Positions 1 through 8,604 of a DNA stretch of 20,091 nt are shown piece after piece; position 1 is the stretch's first letter; the number at the start of each line of letters is the position of its first letter. The DNA lies in the NCBI GenBank assembly GCA_902463835.1, contig CABQGZ010000009.1:1-20091 (forward strand), given 5' to 3'. The stretch comes from an uncultured Lachnospiraceae bacterium (GTDB lineage Bacteria; Bacillota; Clostridia; Lachnospirales; Lachnospiraceae). The notes beneath the pieces are model-generated. The model searched no databases, was not told the DNA's origin, and saw nothing but the letters and a program-made list of their open reading frames with translations. The position numbers and the translations under genes were made by a program.

Positions 1-1
1 C

Positions 2-1348
2 GATAGAAGAATGGTTCGGATAGCATCTGAGCTTGGCGGAGCGGAAGCGGAGGCGGCTGCGCTGCGAAAGCAGATCGCGGAGCTTAAGGACGAGACATCG
101 GTGAAGGGAACTGTTTACTATGTATCGGAGGAGGGAGACGACAGCCATACTGGAACTTCACCGGAAGCAGCCCTTCGGACCATAGCGGCAGTCAATCAAT
201 TGAAGCTTATGGAAGGAGACGCCGTTCTATTTGCCCGGGGCAGTGTGTTCCGCACAGATACGACCCTCGAGCTGCAGGGCGGAGTCACCTATGCCGCATA
301 TGGCAGCGGTGAGAAGCCCTTGATCTGCGGTTCCATGCGCAATTACGCGGAGGATGGGGTCTGGAGTCCGGAGGGACAGCCCAATCTATGGGTTACCCTG
401 GCGGCAGGGGAAGCGGGCGTGATGACCTTTGACCACGATACGGCTGTGGGCGTGAGAAAATACGCGAAGGAAGAGCTTACAGCGGACGGTGAGTATTATC
501 ATGATGTGAAGGCAGGAAAATTGTATCTGTATCTGTCAGGACAGAATCCCTCAGATGCTTTTGACACCATTGAAATCGGCACCACGGGACACTTGCTTCT
601 CTGTTATCACGAGAAGCATATCAATATCCGCAATCTTGCTTTGAAGTACACGGGGATTCACGGTATGTGCCTGGGGGATAACAGTGACATTTCGATCCAG
701 GGCTGTGAGATCAGCTGGATTGGCGGCGCAATATATAATGAGGAGAGCAAGATTCGACTTGGAAATGGGATACAGTTCTGGAACGAATGTCATGATGTGG
801 AGGTCTCCTACTGCCACATGCATCAGATTTTTGATGCGGCATTCACCTTTCAGGGCAGCTACCCGGAAGGGGTATCCTATACCGATGTTGTGTTTGAACA
901 TAATCTGATTGAATATTGTTCCATGAATTTTGAATTCTGGGGCACGGATGAAGACAAGGGCGAGCGGGTACAGATCGACAATGTCCGAATCAGAAATAAT
1001 ATATTCCGTTTCGGCGGTTATGGATGGGGCGGGTTGCTGCGCCCGGATGTCGGTGATCAGGCTTTTATACTGGGGTGGGGAAATACCTACCTTCCCGGTA
1101 AGGTCACGCAGTTTTCCATCACGGAGAATTGTTTTGACTGCGCAGACAGCAACTTTGTGTGGTCTCCGCTGGTGTTCACTATGAGCGGCAACACGTATTA
1201 CCAGAAAGCGGTAAGCGGCCGTAACAGCTATGTGGAGGTACTGAGAGATTCCGGACAGTATGCCACGGATCAGAGTTCCCTTGAAACCGGTGTTCTGGCA
1301 TTTGAGCAGCAGCCTGCAAAGGTGCAGTGGCTGGCAGTGCCGGAGTAA
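2..1348 (+). CDS. Right-handed parallel beta-helix protein, 5'-truncated by the window edge
   Basis: The reading frame is open from the first bases of the window. The first ATG, at 11, has no visible ribosome binding site, so the gene almost certainly starts upstream. Counting from that ATG, residues 5-28 are Ala/Glu/Lys/Leu-rich and look like a short coiled coil or linker. The next stretch (TVYYVSEEGDDSHTGTSPEA, then TIAAVNQLKLMEGDAVLFARG) is the usual opening of secreted beta-helix carbohydrate-active proteins. From about residue 200 there are short strand repeats, for example HINIRNLALKYTGIHG, NECHDVEVSYCHMHQI, VVFEHNLIEYC and NVRIRNNIFRFGG. Proteins of this shape are often polysaccharide lyases or glycosidases, but I cannot assign a catalytic family. 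The visible part has no C-terminal anchor. It ends in TAA 50 bases before the repeat-protein gene, so the two are probably co-transcribed. An extracellular glycan-processing role is inferred. Confidence 0.8.
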   Translation, partial: DRRMVRIASELGGAEAEAAALRKQIAELKDETSVKGTVYYVSEEGDDSHTGTSPEAALRTIAAVNQLKLMEGDAVLFARGSVFRTDTTLELQGGVTYAAYGSGEKPLICGSMRNYAEDGVWSPEGQPNLWVTLAAGEAGVMTFDHDTAVGVRKYAKEELTADGEYYHDVKAGKLYLYLSGQNPSDAFDTIEIGTTGHLLLCYHEKHINIRNLALKYTGIHGMCLGDNSDISIQGCEISWIGGAIYNEESKIRLGNGIQFWNECHDVEVSYCHMHQIFDAAFTFQGSYPEGVSYTDVVFEHNLIEYCSMNFEFWGTDEDKGERVQIDNVRIRNNIFRFGGYGWGGLLRPDVGDQAFILGWGNTYLPGKVTQFSITENCFDCADSNFVWSPLVFTMSGNTYYQKAVSGRNSYVEVLRDSGQYATDQSSLETGVLAFEQQPAKVQWLAVPE

Positions 1349-1398
1349 GACGCCGATGAGATATAGAACAAAAATGCAGAGAAAAGGAGATGTAAAGG

Positions 1399-4300
1399 AT
1401 GCTTAAGAGTAAGAGCTGGAAACGTGTACTATGTATGGTACTGACAGTGTGTATCATGTTTGGGATGGTTCCACATACGGGACGTATGTCCCTTGCCGCT
1501 GGAAATGGAGAGCGCGCATCGGGAATGATCTACCTGGAGGGAACCAGCGAAAAGATCTATCAGACCGTGCGATTGGAGAAAGGAAAGACGTATACTTTCT
1601 CATATCTCTACGACTTTCTGGAGGGCGGAATCTTCTATGGAGACAGTGATGCGGATTCTGTGATCATAAAGGTCACGACAACCATGGACGCGACCTCATG
1701 GAAGGAATACTACCTGACCAACGGAAGCGGGGAACAGGCATTTCAGAATGCAGCGCTGGAGGGTGAGTTGAGAGGCAATCGCCATACCTTTACCTGGCAG
1801 GCGGAGACGGGAGAATACAATATTGGATTCTATCTGATTGGGCGAAGCACCAAAGCCTATCTGGGGGATATCAGGCTGTATACAGAGGATAAGCCTGAGA
1901 CGAACCTGCTGCCGAACAAGACTGATTATCCGGGGGATCTGTATGGCTGGCGCAATGATTGGGGAAGACCGAACCAGGGTGATGTCACCTATAAGGACGG
2001 TAACAATTATACAGCGACCCTGATGAGCTATGATGAAAGGCATTTTATGAAGGAAACCGTGCAGGGAATGATCTATCTGGAGGGAACCAGTGAAAAAATG
2101 TATCAGACTGTGCGATTGGAGAAAGGAAAAACGTATACATTTTCATATCTATACAATTTTGAGGAAGGCGGGATCTTCTATGGAGACAGTGATACGGATT
2201 CCCTGCAGGTAAAGATCACATCTACCATGGATGCCTCTTCATGGAATGAGTATTTCGCAACCAACGGCACTGGTGAAAAAGCATTTCTGAATGAAGCGCA
2301 AGAGGGCGGGCTGCAAGGCAATCGCCATATCTTTACCTGGCAGGCAGAGACCGGAGATTACAATATCGGATTCTATCTGATCGGACGAAGCACGAAGGCT
2401 TACCTGGCTGATGTTAAGCTGTATGCAGAGGATGATCCGGAAACGAATCTGCTGCCCAACAAGATGCTTTATCCGGGGGACCTGTACGGCTGGTGCAATG
2501 ACTGGGGATGGCCGAACCAGGGAGACGCTGTCTACAAAGATGGGAATAACTACACAGCTACTCTGATGAAATATGACGAGAACCTTTTCAAGAAGCCGGA
2601 GCCGGCCAGACAGGGAATGCTCTGGTTAAAGGGAACCAGTGAAAAGCTCTATCAGACCGTGCGCCTGGAGCAGGGGAAAACATATACCTTCTCATATCTC
2701 TATTACTTTGAGGAAGGCGGGATCTTCTACGGAGACAGTGATACGGATTCCTTACAGGTGAAGATCACATCCACCATGGATGCGTCCCCGTGGAATGAGT
2801 ATTTCGCAACCAACGGCACCGGTGAAAAAGCATTTCTGAATGAAGCGCAGGAGGGCGGACTGCAGGGCAACCGCCATACCTTTACCTGGCAGGCAGAGAC
2901 CGGGGATTACAATATTGGATTCTATCTGATCGGACGAAGCACGGAGGTCTATCTGGCGGATATTAAGCTGTATACCCAGGAGGATCCGGAAACGAATCTT
3001 CTGCCCAATAAAACGGTAATTCCGGGTGATCTGTACGGTTGGCGGAATGACTGGGGCTGGCCCCAGGAAGGGGAAAGTGCCTATCGGGATGGAGAGAATT
3101 ATGTGGTCTGTCTGATGGATTATATGGAGAATTTTTTTGAGATAATAGAATCAGAAGGACTTGGAATGATCTATCTGGAGGGCTTCAGAGAGAAGATCTA
3201 TCAGCAGGTAAAGCTGGAACAAGGCAAAACATATACCTTTTCTTATCTTTATGATTTTGAAGAGGGTGGAATCTTCTATGGGGACAGTAATACGGATTCG
3301 CTGATGGTAAAGGTTACAACCACTGCGGACGCTCCCTCATGGAAAGAATATTACCTGACCAACGGAAGCGGAGAACAGGCATTCCGCAATGAAGAGATGG
3401 AAGGTGAGCTGCAGGGCAACCGCCACAGCTTTACCTGGAATGATGCGACCGGTACTTATAATATCGGATTCTATCTGATCGGACGCAGCACCAAGGTCTA
3501 TCTGGCGGGAATGCGCTTGTATGCTTCCGATAAGCCGGAAGAGAATCTGCTGAAGAATCAAACGGTTTATCCGGGCGATCTGTACGGCTGGCGGAATGAC
3601 TGGTCAGGACCGCAGAAAGGATATGCTACCTTTAGCGATACTGATGCGCAAACGGGCGAATGGAACTATACGGCTACCTTGCAAAAATACAACGAGAACC
3701 GTTTTAAGAAGACGATGCCGAAAGGTCCGGGAATGCTCTATCTGGATGGAACCAGCGAGAAGCTCTATCAGACGGTACAGCTTGAACACGGCAAAACCTA
3801 TGCATTTTCCTATCTCTGCAATTTTGTGGAGGGAGGTATCTTCTACGGAGACAGCGATACGGATTCTGTGATCATAAAGGTTACGACGACCATGGACGCC
3901 CCGTCATGGAAGGAATATTATCTGACCAACGGAAGCGGGGAACAGGCATTCCGCAATGCAGAGATGGAGGGTGAGCTGCAGGGCAACCGCCACACCTTTA
4001 CCTGGAATGGCGAGACGGGCAGCTACAACATTGGATTTTACCTCATTGGCCGCAGCACGAAAGTATATCTGGCGGACATCCAGCTGTATGACACAGACAA
4101 TTCAGCAGTGAACCTGCTGCGGAATAAGACGGTCTATCCGGGGGATCTGTACGGCTGGCGGAACGACTGGGCCGCACCGCAAAAGGGTGACAGCGTGTAC
4201 GAGGATAAGGATGGAAATACCGGAGAGCTGCGGTACACGGTTACTTTGATGAAATATGACGAGAGCCAGTTTAAGACCAATCAGGTAGAGGCAGGACCGG

Positions 4301-6390
4301 GAATGATCTACCTGGATGGAAATGGTGAGAAGCTTTATCAGACCGTGCAGCTTGAGCATGGCAAGACGTATGTATTCTCATATCTGGCCAGCTGGGTGAA
4401 GGGCGGAATCTTCTACGGAGACAGTTATTCGGATTCCGTGATCATAAAGGTGACGACAACCATGGACGTCCCGGTGTGGAAGGAATATTACCTAACCAAC
4501 GGCAACGGCGAGCAGGCGTTTCTGAATGAGGAACTGAAAGGGGAATTGGAGGGAAATCGCCACACCTTTACCTGGAAGGGTGAGACCGGCAGCTACAACA
4601 TTGGATTCTATATGTTTGACCGTGAGACGAAGGTCTATCTGGCGGATATCCGGCTGTACGATACAGATAAGCCGGAGACGAATCTGCTGAAGAATAAAAC
4701 ACTTTATCCCGGTGATCTGTACGGCTGGCGGAATGATTGGGCAAGACCCCAAAAAGGCGATACTGTCTATAAGGACATAGATGGGAATACCGGAGTATTG
4801 AAGTACACGGCTACCTTGATGAAATATGAAGAAAATCGCTTTAAAAGACCGGAACCGGCGGGTCCTTCCATGATCTATGTGGATTGTACGGATGTAGCCA
4901 ATTATCCGGTGTTTGGCCAGAATGTGAGACTGGAGAAGGGCGAGTCCTATACTATTTCCTACAAGTGTAAAATTGTGGAGGGAGAGTTGGATACCACAAC
5001 CTATCTGCGGGTAAAATCAGCAATTGGGATCGGAGAATACGAGACCTACAAGGGAAGCAATGAAAGCGGGGATAAGGCTCTCCCGGTGAAAATGGATAAG
5101 GCCAGCTGTACCGCAACCGCTGTCTTTGACTGGAATCAGGAGAGTGGCACCTACGGGTTCTGCTTCCAGTTTGTAGGGCTGACAAAAATGTATCTGTCTG
5201 ATGTTACATTATATAAGACGAATGACGCTTCCAAGGAGAATCTGCTGCCCTCCGCAGGCAGAGAGGACACGCTGTATGGCTGGAAGGCGGATTGGAGCAG
5301 TGCGGAACGCGGGTCTACGGAATTTGTGACGAATGATTACAAGGCGGTTGTGAAGCCTTACGATGCAGGCATCTTTGTGCCGGATCCGGAGAAAGCGCCG
5401 AGAATGCTCTATGTGGAAAATAACGGAGCGTATCGTCAGCTGATCCAGCGGGTGAAGCTGGAGGTGGGAAAGACCTATCGTTTCTCCTTTGGCATCGCTT
5501 CCACGGCAGCGCTAAGAGGAATGGTGATGCATAAGGGCGAGCGGGAGATCGTGTTCAATGACATGTCCCCCATCAACGAGCCGGCATACGACCAGGATTA
5601 TTATGAGGCTGTGTTTGAATTCACATTGCCGGCCACAGTCGGAGGAAAGCCGCTGGACAATGAGATATTTGTGGGAATCCAGTTCCCCGCCAGCACGACG
5701 GCTTACATATTCAATCCGAAGCTCTGGGAGGTTGGAGATCCGGAGAAAACAAATATATACGTAAATCCGGGATTCAACAAAGGGATGGACAACTGGGCAT
5801 TGAGCTGGGGCGCATGGTTTATTCCGGGATGTGAGGGAACAGGCGTCAACGAGTATGAAGTTCCAGGGGAATTTAAGCTGCAGGTTATGGATTATGACGA
5901 GGCGAAATTTATCACCTACTATGACGACAGCAGAATAGACGATGGAAAATGGTGGGCCGATGAGGATGTTCTTGCAAGTGAGAAAAAGGGAAACGGTACC
6001 ATCAAAGGAAGCTTTACCGAAAAGGACAAAAAACCGATTGCAGATGCTAAGATGGAGCTTGTATCCAAGAAGGAGACCTATACCTGTAAGACCGATGAGG
6101 AGGGCTTGTTTGTCTTCGAGAAACTTCCGGCGGATTACTATGAGCTGTATGTCATAGGCGACGGAGGCGAGCGGTTAGCCGCTGGCTTTGCGTCCAACCT
6201 TCAGGCGGGATATACCATCAATCTTGCGGTGACGCGTGACGGAACCAAGCTGTCGACGGAGGTAGTGGAGGATTCGAAGCTATGGATCTGGTTCGTTGCG
6301 GGAGGCGGTATTCTGATCGTTGCGGCGGCAGGCGCTATTGTATTTATAAGGATGCGCAAAAAGAAGACGGCATCCACGACAAACGAGTAA
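1399..6390 (+). CDS. Exported, membrane-anchored protein with eight tandem jelly-roll-like (CBM-like) repeats
   Basis: This 1663-residue protein starts at ATG 1399, nine bases after AAGGAG (1384-1389). Residues 1-34 form a signal peptide: basic SKSWKR, a hydrophobic core, and a likely cut after SLAA. Residues 43 to about 1505 hold eight tandem units. Each has a GMIYLEGTSEK...YQTVRLEKGKTYTFSYLY half and an NLL.NKT..PGDLYGWRNDW half, a pattern like family 4/9-type carbohydrate-binding modules. Units 1-6 are close copies; units 7 and 8 (from residues 1158 and 1336) are divergent. Residues 1531 to about 1617 look like an SpaA/carboxypeptidase-regulatory-like beta-sandwich stalk. Residues 1628-1650 are a transmembrane helix, followed by the basic tail RMRKKK. 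There is no LPXTG motif, so anchoring is by the helix. No catalytic motif is visible. The likely role is multivalent glycan binding at the cell surface, inferred from the repeat pattern and neighbouring glycosidases. A close paralogue starts at 17882. Confidence 0.85.
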   Translation: MLKSKSWKRVLCMVLTVCIMFGMVPHTGRMSLAAGNGERASGMIYLEGTSEKIYQTVRLEKGKTYTFSYLYDFLEGGIFYGDSDADSVIIKVTTTMDATSWKEYYLTNGSGEQAFQNAALEGELRGNRHTFTWQAETGEYNIGFYLIGRSTKAYLGDIRLYTEDKPETNLLPNKTDYPGDLYGWRNDWGRPNQGDVTYKDGNNYTATLMSYDERHFMKETVQGMIYLEGTSEKMYQTVRLEKGKTYTFSYLYNFEEGGIFYGDSDTDSLQVKITSTMDASSWNEYFATNGTGEKAFLNEAQEGGLQGNRHIFTWQAETGDYNIGFYLIGRSTKAYLADVKLYAEDDPETNLLPNKMLYPGDLYGWCNDWGWPNQGDAVYKDGNNYTATLMKYDENLFKKPEPARQGMLWLKGTSEKLYQTVRLEQGKTYTFSYLYYFEEGGIFYGDSDTDSLQVKITSTMDASPWNEYFATNGTGEKAFLNEAQEGGLQGNRHTFTWQAETGDYNIGFYLIGRSTEVYLADIKLYTQEDPETNLLPNKTVIPGDLYGWRNDWGWPQEGESAYRDGENYVVCLMDYMENFFEIIESEGLGMIYLEGFREKIYQQVKLEQGKTYTFSYLYDFEEGGIFYGDSNTDSLMVKVTTTADAPSWKEYYLTNGSGEQAFRNEEMEGELQGNRHSFTWNDATGTYNIGFYLIGRSTKVYLAGMRLYASDKPEENLLKNQTVYPGDLYGWRNDWSGPQKGYATFSDTDAQTGEWNYTATLQKYNENRFKKTMPKGPGMLYLDGTSEKLYQTVQLEHGKTYAFSYLCNFVEGGIFYGDSDTDSVIIKVTTTMDAPSWKEYYLTNGSGEQAFRNAEMEGELQGNRHTFTWNGETGSYNIGFYLIGRSTKVYLADIQLYDTDNSAVNLLRNKTVYPGDLYGWRNDWAAPQKGDSVYEDKDGNTGELRYTVTLMKYDESQFKTNQVEAGPGMIYLDGNGEKLYQTVQLEHGKTYVFSYLASWVKGGIFYGDSYSDSVIIKVTTTMDVPVWKEYYLTNGNGEQAFLNEELKGELEGNRHTFTWKGETGSYNIGFYMFDRETKVYLADIRLYDTDKPETNLLKNKTLYPGDLYGWRNDWARPQKGDTVYKDIDGNTGVLKYTATLMKYEENRFKRPEPAGPSMIYVDCTDVANYPVFGQNVRLEKGESYTISYKCKIVEGELDTTTYLRVKSAIGIGEYETYKGSNESGDKALPVKMDKASCTATAVFDWNQESGTYGFCFQFVGLTKMYLSDVTLYKTNDASKENLLPSAGREDTLYGWKADWSSAERGSTEFVTNDYKAVVKPYDAGIFVPDPEKAPRMLYVENNGAYRQLIQRVKLEVGKTYRFSFGIASTAALRGMVMHKGEREIVFNDMSPINEPAYDQDYYEAVFEFTLPATVGGKPLDNEIFVGIQFPASTTAYIFNPKLWEVGDPEKTNIYVNPGFNKGMDNWALSWGAWFIPGCEGTGVNEYEVPGEFKLQVMDYDEAKFITYYDDSRIDDGKWWADEDVLASEKKGNGTIKGSFTEKDKKPIADAKMELVSKKETYTCKTDEEGLFVFEKLPADYYELYVIGDGGERLAAGFASNLQAGYTINLAVTRDGTKLSTEVVEDSKLWIWFVAGGGILIVAAAGAIVFIRMRKKKTASTTNE
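1525..5910 (+). repeat. Eight tandem intragenic repeats, about 534-570 bp each
   Basis: Taking the conserved Met of the 'GM(I/L)' motif as each unit start, the repeats begin at 1525, 2068, 2617, 3166, 3733, 4303, 4870 and 5404. Spacing is 543, 549, 549, 567, 570, 567 and 534 bases, always in frame. Units 2 and 3 are the most alike: over about 260 bases (from 2164 and 2713) they agree at roughly nine bases in ten by eye, which suggests recent duplication or gene conversion. Conserved protein landmarks are YQTVRLE.GKTY, GGIFYGDSDTDS, GNRHTFTW, YNIGFYLIGRSTK.YLAD and GDLYGWRNDW. Units 4-6 carry an insertion of a few residues before the closing strand. Units 7 and 8 keep the frame of the motif but lose most of the side-chain identities. 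Confidence 0.95.
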
Positions 6391-6396
6391 AAGACA

Positions 6397-6402
6397 AGCA
6401 GG
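6397..6402 (+). promoter_or_regulatory. Weak ribosome binding site that decides the GH36 start
   Basis: AGCAGG lies six bases before ATG 6409. A TTG two codons upstream (6403) would touch this element directly, leaving no spacer, so ATG 6409 is the better start. The signal is weaker than the AAGGAG-type sites of most neighbours. The preceding stop is only 18 bases from the start, so translational coupling may help initiation. Confidence 0.5.
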
Positions 6403-6408
6403 TTGTAT

Positions 6409-8583
6409 ATGATAACAGTAAAAGAAAACTATTTTTATCTGCATACGAAAAATAGCAGCTACATCATCCGCATCCTTCCCGATGGCACCTTGAATCACTG
6501 CTATTGGGGGGCGCGGCTGCCGGAGGAGGACATGGATTATTACCACCTGTTCATCCCCCATGATATCACAGCGCGGCTTCTGGTAGAGAATGATGTGACA
6601 ACACCGGATGCACTCTCCCAGGAGTGTCCGGGATTTGGCAGAGGAGATTTTCGCAGACCTGCAATTTCGGTGGCGGACGCCACCGGAAGAGCGGTCAATG
6701 AATATAAGTATCTTGCATACCGCATTGTGGAAGGAAAGCCCCTGATTAAGGGGCTTCCTCAGCTGGATAGGAATGTCAGCGAGGTACAGACGCTGGAGAT
6801 TCGGATGAGAGATATGATTACCGGTGTGGAGATTATTTACTCTTATACGGCATTTTACGAGGAGGATGTGATCGCCCGTCATGCGGCTATCCGGAATGGT
6901 TCCGATCAGGTTCTGACGGTACAGTCCGCTGCAAGTGCCACTGTGGACTTCGAGACCGTTGGGTACGATATGATATCCCTGGGCGGCACCTGGGAGCGGG
7001 AGCGCTATGTGGAGCGGTATCCGCTTCATTACGGTGAGTCCTCCATATCCAGCAGCCGCGGCCTGTCCGGGCATCATCTGAATCCCTTTGCAGCTCTGGC
7101 GCGGAAGAGTGCCGGTGAGAAAAATGGAAGCGTCTATGGCTTCGCCCTTGTCTACAGCGGCAATTTCAAAATCTCAGCGGAGGTGGGACAGTTTGGTGGA
7201 ACACGGGTATGGCTGGGTGTGAATCCGGAGCTTTTTTCCTGGGAGCTTATGCCGGGGGAGGAGTATGTGACGCCGGAAGCGCTGCTTACCTACAGCGGAA
7301 GCGGATTCGGCGGTATGTCCCGGAATTATCACAGGGTATGCCGGAAGCATCTGGGCATATGTGCTGACCACAAGGTGGAGCATCCCATTGTGCTGAATCT
7401 CTGGGAGGCGATGCACTTTGACATATCCGAGGAAAAGATCCGGCAGGTGATCGATGGGTGCGGCGGGCTTGGCATTGATACCCTTGTCATCGATGACGGC
7501 TGGTTTGGCAGCCGGGAGGATGAGACCTCCTCCCTGGGAGACTGGTATGTCAATTCCCAAAAATTCCCGGGCGGACTGAATGGGGTGGCAGAAGCCTGCC
7601 GACAGAATGGCTTGAAGCTGGGCATCTGGTTTGAACCGGAGATGGTGAGCAGAAACAGCGAACTGTTCCGAAAGCACCCGGATTGGTGTATTCATATCCC
7701 GGATATTTCACCGGTGGAGATACGGAATCAGCTGATTCTGGACATGAGCCGTCCGGAAGTGGTGGAGGAGGTCTACCGGCTGGTTGCAAAGGTGCTGTGC
7801 GATTACGATATTTCTTATGTGAAGTGGGACATGAACCGCAGCATCACGGACAATGGCTCCGCATGGCTGCCGTCCCATAGGCAGAAGGAACACGGGCACC
7901 GGTATATGCTGGGCGTATATGAATTGATGGCCCGTCTGACCGGGGATTTTCCTGATGTGTTTTTTGAGGGATGCGCCAGCGGCGGCGGAAGGTTTGATTT
8001 CGGAATTCTGTACTATATGTCCCAGATCTGGACCAGTGACAACACGGACGCGCTGGAGCGCATGAGGATCCAGTATGGAACCAGTTTTGTCTATCCGCCG
8101 GAGACCATGGCGGCTCATGTGTCCGCCTGCCCCAATATTGGAACAGGGCGGATCACGCCCTTCCAGACAAGGAGTGATGTGGCGCAGTTCTTTAGCTTCG
8201 GATATGAGCTGGATGTGACAAAGCTCACGGAGGAAGAACGCAGGCTGGTGGCGGAGCAGACAAAAAGGCACAGACAGATCGCCAGGCGGTATGAAGGAGG
8301 CGATTTCTATCGTCTGCGCAACCCCTTTGACGGCAATTCCTGTGCCTGGCAGGTGGTGTCGCGGGACGGAAGTCATTCCATCGTATTTTATGCCACACAA
8401 TTGAAGCAGCCGAATTTCTGCGGGGAATACCTGCGGTTAAAAGGACTGGAAAATGAGAAGCTATTCCAGGTAGAGCCTATGGGAATTACAGTCAGCGGAA
8501 AGGTATTAAAGCATGCGGGCATTCCCATCGCTAGGCAGTCCGGCGATTTTCATACGCTGATTTTTGAACTATCGGAAATATGA
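6409..8583 (+). CDS. GH36 alpha-galactosidase, cytoplasmic
   Basis: The product is 724 residues from ATG 6409, the usual length of bacterial GH36 alpha-galactosidases, which release terminal alpha-linked galactose from oligosaccharides such as melibiose, raffinose or alpha-Gal-capped glycans by a retaining mechanism. An N-terminal beta-sandwich runs to about residue 320. The barrel then carries the family signatures LVIDDGWFGSR, DWYVNSQKFPGGL and GIWFEPEMV. The nucleophile is Asp474 in YVKWDMNR and the acid/base is Asp544 in WTSDNTDALERM. GCASGGGRFD between them is also characteristic. A C-terminal beta-domain closes the protein. There is no signal peptide, so it should act on imported sugars. 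It sits 18 bases after the repeat-protein gene and 21 bases before GH1, within the presumed operon. Family is very secure; the natural substrate is not. Confidence 0.95.
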   Translation: MITVKENYFYLHTKNSSYIIRILPDGTLNHCYWGARLPEEDMDYYHLFIPHDITARLLVENDVTTPDALSQECPGFGRGDFRRPAISVADATGRAVNEYKYLAYRIVEGKPLIKGLPQLDRNVSEVQTLEIRMRDMITGVEIIYSYTAFYEEDVIARHAAIRNGSDQVLTVQSAASATVDFETVGYDMISLGGTWERERYVERYPLHYGESSISSSRGLSGHHLNPFAALARKSAGEKNGSVYGFALVYSGNFKISAEVGQFGGTRVWLGVNPELFSWELMPGEEYVTPEALLTYSGSGFGGMSRNYHRVCRKHLGICADHKVEHPIVLNLWEAMHFDISEEKIRQVIDGCGGLGIDTLVIDDGWFGSREDETSSLGDWYVNSQKFPGGLNGVAEACRQNGLKLGIWFEPEMVSRNSELFRKHPDWCIHIPDISPVEIRNQLILDMSRPEVVEEVYRLVAKVLCDYDISYVKWDMNRSITDNGSAWLPSHRQKEHGHRYMLGVYELMARLTGDFPDVFFEGCASGGGRFDFGILYYMSQIWTSDNTDALERMRIQYGTSFVYPPETMAAHVSACPNIGTGRITPFQTRSDVAQFFSFGYELDVTKLTEEERRLVAEQTKRHRQIARRYEGGDFYRLRNPFDGNSCAWQVVSRDGSHSIVFYATQLKQPNFCGEYLRLKGLENEKLFQVEPMGITVSGKVLKHAGIPIARQSGDFHTLIFELSEI

Positions 8584-8604
8584 ACATGATAAAGGAGAAT
8601 AGGA

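Noticed and set aside
6736..6756. Eight-base GC-rich inverted repeat (AAGCCCCT ... AGGGGCTT, five-base loop) near the start of GH36
   Set aside because: It lies well inside the coding sequence, has no T-run after it and encodes an ordinary part of the N-terminal domain, so it is not a terminator and is probably chance.
6280..8400. Minus-strand reading frames opposite the repeat protein and GH36
   Set aside because: They mirror strongly supported coding regions and show no start signals or family motifs.
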